Below the pieces are notes generated by a model. It saw only the letters and a program-made list of their open reading frames with translations, was not told the origin of the DNA and did not search any database. Positions 9,759 to 17,503 of a stretch of DNA of 64,000 bases are shown here, piece by piece. The DNA lies in the NCBI RefSeq assembly GCF_018070565.1, contig NZ_JAGPXL010000001.1:434001-498000 (forward strand), written 5' to 3'. The translations under genes were made by a program, and so were the position numbers. The stretch comes from Streptomyces sp. B93 (GTDB taxonomy: Bacteria; Actinomycetota; Actinomycetes; Streptomycetales; Streptomycetaceae). Each line of letters begins with the position of its first letter. Position 1 is the stretch's first letter.

Positions 9759-11429
9759 TCAGTCGGTGGCCCACCACACGGTGGTGTCGGCGGGCACCTT
9801 GACCTCGCCGTCCGCCTCGGACACCTCACCGCTGGCGAGCAGTACCCGGCCGCGCACCGGGGCCGTCACCGACTCCCCGGTGGTGTTGGCCACGCACACG
9901 AACTCCCCGCGCCGGAAGGCCAGCACGCCCTCGGGCGCCTTCAGCCACTCCACCGAGTCGCCCGGACCGAGGTCGGGCCGCTCCCGGCGGACGGCGAGCG
10001 CGGTGCGGTACAGCTCCAGGGTGGAGCCGGGCACACCGGTCTGCGCCGCCACGCTCAGCTCGCCCCAGCCCTCGGGCTGCGGCAGCCAGCTGCCCCCGTC
10101 ACCGAAGCCGTACGACGATCCCGTACGGGTCCACGGGATCGGCACCCGGCAGCCGTCGCGGAAGCCGTCCTGGCCCGCGCCGCGGAAGTAGGCCGGGTCC
10201 TGCCGGACCTCGTCGGGCAGGTCGACGACGTCCGGCAGGCCCAGCTCCTCGCCCTGGTAGATGTAGGCCGAGCCAGGGAGGGCCAGCATCAGCAGGGTGG
10301 CCGCGCGGGCCCGGCGCAGGCCCAGCTCCCGGTCGCCGGCGAGGCGGATCTGGGTGCCGAGGCCGGGCGGGTTGGCGAAGCGGGTGGCGTGCCGGGTGAC
10401 GTCGTGGTTGGACAGCACCCAGGTGGCCGGGGCGCCGACCGGGCGCATCGACTCCAGCGTGCGGTCCACGACGGCGCGCAGCTCGTCGGCGTCCCAGGCG
10501 GCGGAGAGGTACTGGAAGTTGAAGGCCTGGTGCAGTTCGTCGGGGCGGACGTAGTTCGCGGTCCGCTCGACGGTCGGCGTCCACGCCTCGGCGACAAAGA
10601 TCCGCTCCCCGGAGTACTCGTCGAGGATGAGCCGCCACTGCCGGTAGATCTCGTGCACACCGTCCTGGTCGAAGAACGGCATGACATCGTTGCCCAGCAG
10701 CTTCAACTGCTCGTGCGATCCAAGGTCGGGCAGCCCTTCCGCCTTCACCATGCCGTGGGCCACGTCGATGCGGAAGCCGTCCACGCCCATGTCCAGCCAG
10801 AAGCGCAGGATGGACCGGAACTCGTCGCCGACGGCCGGGTGCTCCCAGTTGAAGTCGGGCTGCTCGGGGGCGAACAGGTGCAGGTACCACTCGCCGTCCG
10901 GGAGGCGGGTCCAGGCGGGCCCGCCGAAGATGGACTCCCAGTCGTTGGGCGGCAGTTCGCCGTTGACGCCCTTGCCGGGGCGGAAGTGGTACCGGTCCCG
11001 CAGCGGCGAGCCGGGGCCCTCGGCGACGGCGCGCTTGAACCACTCGTGCTGGTCGGAGGAGTGGTTGGGCACCAGGTCGACGATGATCCTCAGGCCCAGC
11101 TGGTGGGCGTCGCGGATCAGCGCGTCGGCGTCCAGGAGGGTGCCGAACATCGGGTCGACGGCCCGGTAGTCGGCGACGTCGTACCCGGCGTCGGCCTGCG
11201 GGGAGGCGTAGAAGGGGCTGAGCCACACGGCGTCCACGCCGAGGTCGCGCAGGTACGGGAGGCGGGTGCGGACGCCCTCCAGGTCGCCCATGCCGTCGCC
11301 GTTGCTGTCGGCGAAGCTGCGCGGATAGACCTGGTAGATCACCGCGTCCCGCCACCAGTCGCGGCGGCGGCCGACGGTGGCGACGGCACTTGCGGTCGGG
11401 GCCGGGGCTGCGGAGTGCTGCTGGCTCAT
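9759..11429 (-). CDS. aglA: Alpha-glucosidase (GH13), intracellular
   Basis: A 556-residue GH13 oligosaccharide hydrolase without signal peptide, expected to split imported maltodextrins into glucose. Motifs in order: [15 protein letters not shown] at the N-terminus, [14 protein letters not shown] (~113), [10 protein letters not shown] (~214), FVAEAW (~277) and LSNHDVTRH (~338). It lies 164 bp downstream of malG in the same direction, and the gap contains an 8-bp GC stem-loop (11549-11571). ATG 11429 (MSQQ) follows AAGGA with short spacing; ATG 11462 in the same frame is an alternative. Confidence 0.9.
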   Translation of the reverse strand: MSQQHSAAPAPTASAVATVGRRRDWWRDAVIYQVYPRSFADSNGDGMGDLEGVRTRLPYLRDLGVDAVWLSPFYASPQADAGYDVADYRAVDPMFGTLLDADALIRDAHQLGLRIIVDLVPNHSSDQHEWFKRAVAEGPGSPLRDRYHFRPGKGVNGELPPNDWESIFGGPAWTRLPDGEWYLHLFAPEQPDFNWEHPAVGDEFRSILRFWLDMGVDGFRIDVAHGMVKAEGLPDLGSHEQLKLLGNDVMPFFDQDGVHEIYRQWRLILDEYSGERIFVAEAWTPTVERTANYVRPDELHQAFNFQYLSAAWDADELRAVVDRTLESMRPVGAPATWVLSNHDVTRHATRFANPPGLGTQIRLAGDRELGLRRARAATLLMLALPGSAYIYQGEELGLPDVVDLPDEVRQDPAYFRGAGQDGFRDGCRVPIPWTRTGSSYGFGDGGSWLPQPEGWGELSVAAQTGVPGSTLELYRTALAVRRERPDLGPGDSVEWLKAPEGVLAFRRGEFVCVANTTGESVTAPVRGRVLLASGEVSEADGEVKVPADTTVWWATD

Positions 11430-11548
11430 GTCGTCCTTGATACGTAACGGAGGTGTGGTCATCTGGCTCGGTGAGCGTGGGTGCGGGTGCCGGTGGTGGA
11501 CGAGGCGGCCGCGGTGCTGCGGGGTCGGATGTGGCACCGCGACCGCCA

Positions 11549-11571
11549 CCCGCGCGGATCAGGCGCGCGGG
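11549..11571 (-). terminator. Small stem-loop in the malG-aglA gap
   Basis: CCCGCGCG and CGCGCGGG pair around a 7-nt loop. There is no T-run, so attenuation or mRNA stabilisation is as likely as termination. Confidence 0.35.
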
Positions 11572-11593
11572 AGTCTTCTCACCGGCTCGGGCG

Positions 11594-12499
11594 TCAGCCC
11601 TTAGTGCCGCCCGCGGTGAGGCCGGTCACCAGGTTCTTCTGCACGAGGTAGAAGAACGCGGAGACGGGTATGGCGACCAGCACCGCGGTGGCGGCCATCA
11701 GGTTGCGCTGCGCGTCGTGCTCGCTGATGAAGCTCTGGAGGCCGACCGCGAAGGTGTACTTCGTGTCGTCCAGCAGGAACGTCGTGGCGAAGGCGACCTC
11801 ACCGAAGGCGGTGATGAAGCTGTAGAAACCGGCGACCGCCAGGCCCGGCTTGGCGAGCGGCAGGATCAGCCGCACGAAGGTGCCGAACGGCGACAGTCCG
11901 TCGACCCGGCCCGCCTCGTCGATCTCGAAGGGGATGGTGTCGAAGTAGCCCTTCATCAGCCAGGCGCAGTACGGCACGGCCGTCGAGCAGTAGACCAGGA
12001 TCAGACCGAGGTAGGTGTCGATGAGCTGGAGCTCCGACAGGATCTGGTACATCGGCACGATCAGCACGGCGATCGGGAACATCTGGGTGACCAGCAGCAC
12101 CCACATGAACTTCTTGTAGCCGGGGAAGCGCATGCGGGAGACCGCGTAGCCGGTGGTGGCGGCGATCAGCACGCCGATCACCGTGGTGCCCAGCGAGACG
12201 ATCAGCGAACTCTTCAGCCAGTGGAAGAAGTTCGTGTCCTGGAGGACGAAGGCGTAGTTGTCGAACGTCATCTTCCCCCAGATGTCCCCGGGGTGCAGGT
12301 AGTCGTCCTTGTCCGGGCCGAGGGAGAGGAAGACCAGCCAGGCGATCGGGAACAGCGCGATCAGGCTGGCGACGGTGAGGATGCCGTGGCTGGCCAGCTT
12401 GCCGCCGAGGCTGGTCTCGCCGCGGCGGCGCACCCCGCGGGGCGGCGTCGCGGGGTCCTGGTCCACCGGAGCGGGGGTACTGACGGTTGAGGTGCTCAT
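11594..12499 (-). CDS. malG: Maltose/maltodextrin ABC transporter permease MalG
   Basis: A 301-residue inner-membrane permease with about six transmembrane helices, e.g. GILTVASLIALFPIAWLVFL near the start. The conserved EAA loop that contacts the ATPase is EIDEAGRVDGLSPFGTFVR, then PLAKPG. It follows malF by 13 bp, so they are co-transcribed and form the channel heterodimer. No ATPase gene is in this operon. In Streptomyces a shared ATPase (MsiK) encoded elsewhere energises such importers (family knowledge). Confidence 0.93.
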   Translation of the reverse strand: MSTSTVSTPAPVDQDPATPPRGVRRRGETSLGGKLASHGILTVASLIALFPIAWLVFLSLGPDKDDYLHPGDIWGKMTFDNYAFVLQDTNFFHWLKSSLIVSLGTTVIGVLIAATTGYAVSRMRFPGYKKFMWVLLVTQMFPIAVLIVPMYQILSELQLIDTYLGLILVYCSTAVPYCAWLMKGYFDTIPFEIDEAGRVDGLSPFGTFVRLILPLAKPGLAVAGFYSFITAFGEVAFATTFLLDDTKYTFAVGLQSFISEHDAQRNLMAATAVLVAIPVSAFFYLVQKNLVTGLTAGGTKG

Positions 12500-12512
12500 G
12501 GGGACTCCTGCC

Positions 12513-13517
12513 TCAGATCGCGAGCTGCTGGTCGTTGCGGTTCAGCCAGCGGCGGTAGAAGGAGGTGAAGACGATCAGGATGGCCAGCAGCAGGATGCCG
12601 TAGGCCGCGGACTCGGCGAACTCGCGCGGCTGCTGTCCGAAGCCCAGCTGGTAGGCCCAGGTGACCAGGATCTGGGCGTCGGGGGCGGTGTTGCCGAACA
12701 GCAGGAAGATGATGGCGAACTGGTTGAAGGTCCAGATCACCCCGAGGAGTACGACGGTGGAGCTGACGGACCTGAGGCCGGGCAGGGTGACGTAGCGGAA
12801 CCGCTGCCAGGCGCTGGCGCCGTCCATCTCGGCGGCCTCGTACAGGGAGGAGTCGATGGACTGGAGGCCGCCCAGCAGGGAGACCATCATGAACGGCACA
12901 CCGCACCAGGTGTTGACCATGATCGCGGCGAACCGCTGCCAGAAGGTGTCCTCCAGCCAGAGCGGCGTCGGCAGGTGCAGGAACTCCAGGGCGGAGTTGA
13001 TGATGCCGGAGTCGGCGAGCATGAACCGCCAGCCGAAGACGGTGACGAAGGTCGGCACGGCCCACGGCAGGACCAGGATCAGCCGGTAGAAGGTGCGGCC
13101 GCGCAGCTTCTGGTTGAGCAGCAGGGCGAGCCCGAGACCGATGGAGTAGTGCAGGGCGACGCAGGCCGCCGTCCACACGATCGTCCAGATGAAGTGCGAC
13201 CAGAAGCGGTCGTAGGCGGTCTCGCCCCACAGGATCTCGGCGTAGTTGTCGAAGCCGATGAACTTGTAGGTGGCCTCGATCTCGTTCGCGCCGATGGTGC
13301 GGGCGGTGTTGAGGCTGTCGGCGTCGGTGAGGGTCAGATAGAAGCCGTACGCCAGCGGGTACAGCACGAGGACGCCCAGCACCACGATCACCGGGGTGAT
13401 CATCGCGTAGGCGTACCAGTACTTCCGGTAGCTCTGCTTCAGGCGCCGGCCCAGCCCGGGCCGCGGCGCGCGGTCACCGCGGCGCTTGCCGGTCGCGCGG
13501 TCGATGGCGACTGTCAT
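12513..13517 (-). CDS. malF: Maltose/maltodextrin ABC transporter permease MalF
   Basis: A 334-residue permease beginning MTVAIDRATGKRR with a basic cytoplasmic tail, then about six membrane helices (first: YAYAMITPVIVVLGVLVLYP). The EAA loop is YEAAEMDGASAWQRFRYVTL, then PGL. Partner of MalG. In-frame GTG 13526 is an alternative start, and neither has a strong ribosome site. A strong stem-loop separates it from malE. Confidence 0.92.
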   Translation of the reverse strand: MTVAIDRATGKRRGDRAPRPGLGRRLKQSYRKYWYAYAMITPVIVVLGVLVLYPLAYGFYLTLTDADSLNTARTIGANEIEATYKFIGFDNYAEILWGETAYDRFWSHFIWTIVWTAACVALHYSIGLGLALLLNQKLRGRTFYRLILVLPWAVPTFVTVFGWRFMLADSGIINSALEFLHLPTPLWLEDTFWQRFAAIMVNTWCGVPFMMVSLLGGLQSIDSSLYEAAEMDGASAWQRFRYVTLPGLRSVSSTVVLLGVIWTFNQFAIIFLLFGNTAPDAQILVTWAYQLGFGQQPREFAESAAYGILLLAILIVFTSFYRRWLNRNDQQLAI

Positions 13518-13601
13518 GGTTCGCACTTTCTACAGGGTCCGGGGGGTGGGGCCGGGCGTCGTCCGGGGCCGGTGTGGTCCTCTTGCCGTGGGCACAGGCC
13601 G

Positions 13602-13649
13602 GTGGCCGCCGGGTCCCCCTCCCCCAGGGGCGGGGGACCCGGCGGCCAC
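13602..13649 (-). terminator. Intercistronic 18-bp stem-loop between malE and malF
   Basis: Arms 13602-13619 and 13632-13649 (GTGGCCGCCGGGTCCCCC and its exact complement) enclose 12 nt that can themselves pair (CCCC/GGGG). It starts 7 bp after the malE stop and has no T-run. It is best read as a partial terminator or 3-prime stabiliser giving more binding protein than permease. Confidence 0.65.
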
Positions 13650-13655
13650 GTGGGC

Positions 13656-14927
13656 TTACTTGCTGAAGTCCGGGACCAGCTTGGCGATCGCGGTCTCCGC
13701 GTCGCCGAGGCCCTTGTCCAGCGACTCCTTGCCGGACGCGATCTGCGGCAGCTCGTCGTCGAGCGGACCCCACAGCGAGCTGTACTCGGGCAGCGCCGGG
13801 CGCGGCTGGGCGGCGGCCAGGACACCCTGGTAGCCCGCGATGCCCGGGTCGGCCTTGACCTCGTCGGTGTAGGCGTCGTCACGCGTGGGCAGCGTGTTGT
13901 TCTTCAGCGCGATGGTCTCCTGCGCCTTCGCGGAGGTCATGAAGTTCACGAACTTCAGCGCGGCCTCCTGGTGCGCCTGGTCCGAGCCCGCGTAGACGGA
14001 CAGGTTGTGACCGCCGGTCGGGGCGCCCGCCGTGCCGGAGGAACCGGCCGGGACGGTCGCGATGCCCAGGTTCTCCTTGTCCTTGAACGCGGAGCCCTTG
14101 TAGAAGTTGGTGATCTCCCAGGGGCCCTGGATGATCGCCGCGACCTTGCCGTTGACGAACGCGTCCTGGATGTGCGCGTAGGCGTCCGCGGTGGTGTCGG
14201 CCTTGTGCAGGCCCTTGCCGTCGAAGAGGCCGAGCCAGGTCTCGTAGGCCTTCTTGGCCTCGGGCGAGGCGACGGTGATCTTCTTGGCGTCGGCGTCGAC
14301 GGTGTCGGTGCCCTCGCCGTAGAGGAAGGACTGGGCGTAGTAGGCCTGGGTGGAGCCCCAGTAGCCGTCGACGCCGGTCTTGTCCTTGATGGTGGCGGCG
14401 GCCTTCTTCAGGTCGTCCCAGGTCTTGGGCGCCTCGACGCCCGCCTTCTCGAAGAGTTCCTTGTTGTAGACCAGGGCGAGGGTGTCCGTGGTGAAGGGGA
14501 CGCCGTACGTCTTGCCCTCGTACTGGGCCTGCTCGATCAGGCTGGACTGGAACTGGTCCTGCTCGGCGAGGGCCTCGGTGCCGTCCAGCGGAAGGAAGAA
14601 GCCCTTCTTGGCGAACGCCGGGGTCCAGCCGACCTCGGAGCGCAGCACGTCCGGGGCGCCCTTGGAGCCGGCCGCCGTGTCGAACTTGTTCTGCGCCTGG
14701 TCGAAGGGCACGTTGACGTACTTGACCTTGATGTCCTTGTTGGCGGCCTCGAACTCCTTGACCAAGGCCTGGTACGTCGGCGCCTCATTGGTGGCGTTGG
14801 AGGTGTCCCACCAGGTGATGGTGACCGGACCGTCGGCCTTGTCGCCGCTGTCGCTGTCCCCGCCGCAGGCCGTCGCCGCGAGGGCGAAGGACGCCACCAG
14901 CGCGGTGGCCGCTATGCCACGCCGCAT
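13656..14927 (-). CDS. malE: Maltose/maltodextrin-binding lipoprotein MalE
   Basis: A 423-residue solute-binding protein. The lipoprotein signal MRRGIAATALVASFALAATAC has its lipidated Cys at 21, followed by GGDSDSGD. The mature protein has the family-1 extracellular binding fold (ITWWDTSNATNEAPTYQALV; AAIIQGPWEITNF ~190-200 before the C-lobe). AAGGAG lies 5 bp before ATG 14927. First gene of malE-malF-malG. The promoter region carries nested MalR-type half-sites, so it should be induced by maltose and repressed by MalR. Confidence 0.93.
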   Translation of the reverse strand: MRRGIAATALVASFALAATACGGDSDSGDKADGPVTITWWDTSNATNEAPTYQALVKEFEAANKDIKVKYVNVPFDQAQNKFDTAAGSKGAPDVLRSEVGWTPAFAKKGFFLPLDGTEALAEQDQFQSSLIEQAQYEGKTYGVPFTTDTLALVYNKELFEKAGVEAPKTWDDLKKAAATIKDKTGVDGYWGSTQAYYAQSFLYGEGTDTVDADAKKITVASPEAKKAYETWLGLFDGKGLHKADTTADAYAHIQDAFVNGKVAAIIQGPWEITNFYKGSAFKDKENLGIATVPAGSSGTAGAPTGGHNLSVYAGSDQAHQEAALKFVNFMTSAKAQETIALKNNTLPTRDDAYTDEVKADPGIAGYQGVLAAAQPRPALPEYSSLWGPLDDELPQIASGKESLDKGLGDAETAIAKLVPDFSK

Positions 14928-15047
14928 GAGTTCTCCTTGAGGGTTAAGCCCGTGGGGTGCGGTCGGCGGTCCCGCCCGCCTGTCCCGCTACTTGCCGACT
15001 GCGCCTTTGCCGCCGCCGGGCGACGTGAACGTAACAGCGATGCAATG

Positions 15048-15092
15048 CTTGCGAAAGACCTTGCAGAAAAAAAGTGCAAGAGATCTCGCAAG
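15048..15092. promoter_or_regulatory. Nested MalR operator in the malE promoter region
   Basis: Four half-sites share one centre (15070): outer CTTGCGA (15048-15054) with TCGCAAG (15086-15092), inner CTTGCA (15060-15065) with TGCAAG (15075-15080). It lies about 120-165 bp before malE, in the divergent malE-malR region. MalR binding is expected from knowledge of Streptomyces MalR. Confidence 0.7.
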
Positions 15093-15189
15093 TTACCCGT
15101 CCGTGACCTCTCCTCGACCATCGCGAGACCGCTTCGAGCCCGCCCCGAGACCGGTTTTTACTGGGAGTGCGCAGGGCGCAGTGGACTTG

Positions 15190-15212
15190 TGCAAGACTCT
15201 GCAAGCTCTTGC
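15190..15212. promoter_or_regulatory. Second MalR half-site cluster, near malR
   Basis: TGCAAG (15190), TGCAAG (15200) and CTTGC (15208) make a direct repeat plus a GCAAG-CT-CTTGC dyad, about 120-140 bp before the malR start. A further TGCAAG is at 15294. Autoregulation of malR is inferred. Confidence 0.5.
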
Positions 15213-15328
15213 CATCCAATTTCCGAGGGGCCGCGATGAGGCAGCAACCCGCAGGGGGCCGTGCAACGGCTCGCACCCGGCGTCCGGTTGGTGTGCAAGG
15301 GGAGACTCGCCCGGTACAGTCCAACCCT

Positions 15329-16363
15329 GTGACCACACGGCTTGCCGATATCGCTGCGCAGGCGGGGGTGAGCGAAGCGACCGTCAGCCGCGTCCTCAAC
15401 GGGAAGCCGGGCGTCGCCGCCACCACCCGCCAGTCCGTGCTGGCCGCCCTCGACGTCCTGGGCTACGAACGCCCGGTACGACTGCGGCAGCGCAGCGCGG
15501 GTCTGGTCGGCCTGATCACCCCGGAGCTGGAGAACCCCATATTCCCGGCCCTGGCGCAGGTCATCGGACAGGCACTGACGCGTCAGGGCTACACCCCCGT
15601 CCTCGCCACCCAGACCCCGGGCGGCTCCACCGAGGACGAGCTGACGGAGATGCTCGTGGACCGCGGGGTCGCGGGCATCATCTACGTCTCCGGGCTGCAC
15701 GCCGACACCACCGCCGACATGCAGCGCTACGAGCAGCTGCGCGCCCAGGGCGTGCCCTTCGTGCTCGTGGACGGCTTCTCGCCGAAGGTGCAGGCGCCGT
15801 TCATCTCCCCCGACGACCGCGCGGCGATGACCCTGGCGGTCACGCACCTCGCCTCGCTCGGCCACACCCGGATCGGGCTCGCGCTCGGTCCGAAGCGGTT
15901 CGTGCCGGTGCAGCGCAAGATCGAGGGCTTCGTGCGCACCGTGCAGGACCAGCTCGGCCTGGACGCCGCGACGATCGAGACGGAGCTGGTCCAGCACTCG
16001 CTCTACACCCTGGAGGGCGGCCAGGCCGCCGCCAACGCCCTGATGGACCGCGACTGCACGGCGGTGGTCTGCGCCAGCGACATGATGGCGCTCGGCGCGA
16101 TACGCGCGGCCCGGCAGCGGGGCCTGGACGTCCCCAAGGACATCTCGGTGGTCGGCTTCGACGACTCCCCGCTGATCGCCTTCACCGACCCGCCCCTGAC
16201 GACCGTCCGCAAGCCGGTCCCCGCGATGGGGCAGGCGGCGGTGCGCACGCTGCTGGAGGAGATCGGCGGGACGCCCGCGCCGCACAGCGAGTTCGTGTTC
16301 ATGCCGGAGCTGGTGGTGCGGGGTTCGACCGCTTCGGCCCCTGGTGACCGTAATCGTCCCTAG
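15329..16363 (+). CDS. malR: LacI/GalR-family maltose regulator MalR
   Basis: A 344-residue repressor divergent from malE. The N-terminal HTH is TRLADIAAQAGVSEATVSRV, followed by the hinge helix and a periplasmic-binding-like sensor domain (GLITPELENPIFPALAQ; SVVGFDDSPLIAFTDPPLTT). The GTG start at 15329 gives the family length, matching my memory of S. lividans Reg1 and S. coelicolor MalR. Upstream in-frame codons lack the conserved pattern. It should block malE, and probably the amylase genes, in the absence of maltose. Confidence 0.93.
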   Translation: MTTRLADIAAQAGVSEATVSRVLNGKPGVAATTRQSVLAALDVLGYERPVRLRQRSAGLVGLITPELENPIFPALAQVIGQALTRQGYTPVLATQTPGGSTEDELTEMLVDRGVAGIIYVSGLHADTTADMQRYEQLRAQGVPFVLVDGFSPKVQAPFISPDDRAAMTLAVTHLASLGHTRIGLALGPKRFVPVQRKIEGFVRTVQDQLGLDAATIETELVQHSLYTLEGGQAAANALMDRDCTAVVCASDMMALGAIRAARQRGLDVPKDISVVGFDDSPLIAFTDPPLTTVRKPVPAMGQAAVRTLLEEIGGTPAPHSEFVFMPELVVRGSTASAPGDRNRP

Positions 16364-16494
16364 GGCGGAGACTGGGGGGCAACCCCTAGTGCACGGGGAG
16401 CAGTCGTACGACTCCGGCTGGTGTAGAACGTGCGTCCGGAACCCGACCGAGGGATGATCGGGGCAGTAGGTCTTTTCTGGCAGACTCTGTGCTC

Positions 16495-17490
16495 ATGGGT
16501 GACAGGACCGTGGCGACACCGGAAGGCCGTGCGACGGCCGTTCCTCACCCCGTCACGGACAAATCGGGGCAGTCCCTGCTGGACCGTCTGCGCGCCCCGC
16601 GCCGCCCCCAACTGTGGTTCGAGATCCTGCTGATCGCGGTGAGTTACTGGACGTACTCACTGATCCGCAACGCGGTGCCCGAGCAGCGGGCCGAGGCGCT
16701 GCGCAACGCCGACTGGATCTGGGAGGTCGAGCGGCAACTCGGCCTCGCCTTCGAGCAGTCCGTCAACCAGGCCGTCAACTCGGTGACTTGGCTGATCGTC
16801 GGCATGAACTACTACTACGCCACACTGCACTTCGTGGTCACGCTCGGCGTCCTCATCTGGCTCTACCGCAGCCATCCGGGCCGCTACGCGGCGACCCGCC
16901 TGGTGCTCTTCGCGACGACCCTCGTCGCCCTCGTCGGTTACTACCTGTATCCGCTCGCGCCCCCGCGGCTGATGACCGGCGGCGACTTCGTCGACACGGT
17001 CATGGTCCACCAGACCTGGGGCTCGATGGCCTCCGGCGACCTGAAGAACATGTCCAACCAGTACGCCGCGATGCCGTCGATGCACATCGGCTGGTCGCTG
17101 TGGTGCGGGCTGACGATCTTCGCCCTGGCCAGGGTGGACTGGGTCCGCGTCCTCGGCCTGCTCTACCCCGCGGCCACCCTGGTGGTCATCGTCGCCACGG
17201 CCAACCACTTCTGGCTCGACGCGGTCGGCGGCGTCCTCTGCCTCGCCTTCGGCTACACCGTCGCCCGCCTCTGGTACGGCAGCCTGCCGCACACCCTGCC
17301 CCGTGAGGTCCCGGGGACCCGCCGCCGCGGCGCCTTCGACCTCCGGCGCCGCCTGCCCGCGGCGGCGCGGGGGGACCACGACGAGGCCGACCGGGCAGCG
17401 GGAGAAGCGTCCGGCCAGCCGGCGCAGGAAGCCGACGACCGCCCCCTTCAGGAGGCCACCACCGCCACGCACACCCGCGACGCGGGGTGA
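16495..17490 (+). CDS. PAP2-superfamily integral membrane protein
   Basis: A 331-residue membrane protein of the PAP2/inositolphosphotransferase-like group (PF14378 type). About six helices span residues 45-260. The active-site pattern is split: AMPSMHIGWSLW carries the first catalytic His, and NHFWLDAVGG carries the second His with the Asp. The C-terminal tail (about 270-331) is hydrophilic and rich in Arg, Glu and Ala. It probably removes or transfers a phosphate head group on a lipid; the substrate is unknown. ATG 16495 was chosen over GTG 16489 without a clear ribosome site. Convergent with glnE, 13 bp apart. Confidence 0.8.
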   Translation: MGDRTVATPEGRATAVPHPVTDKSGQSLLDRLRAPRRPQLWFEILLIAVSYWTYSLIRNAVPEQRAEALRNADWIWEVERQLGLAFEQSVNQAVNSVTWLIVGMNYYYATLHFVVTLGVLIWLYRSHPGRYAATRLVLFATTLVALVGYYLYPLAPPRLMTGGDFVDTVMVHQTWGSMASGDLKNMSNQYAAMPSMHIGWSLWCGLTIFALARVDWVRVLGLLYPAATLVVIVATANHFWLDAVGGVLCLAFGYTVARLWYGSLPHTLPREVPGTRRRGAFDLRRRLPAAARGDHDEADRAAGEASGQPAQEADDRPLQEATTATHTRDAG

Positions 17491-17503
17491 AAGCAGGGGG
17501 GCC

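Noticed and set aside
12309..15239. A 976-residue plus-strand frame across malG-malF-malE
   Set aside because: Antisense of three well-defined mal genes; composition is shadow-like with no domain motifs.
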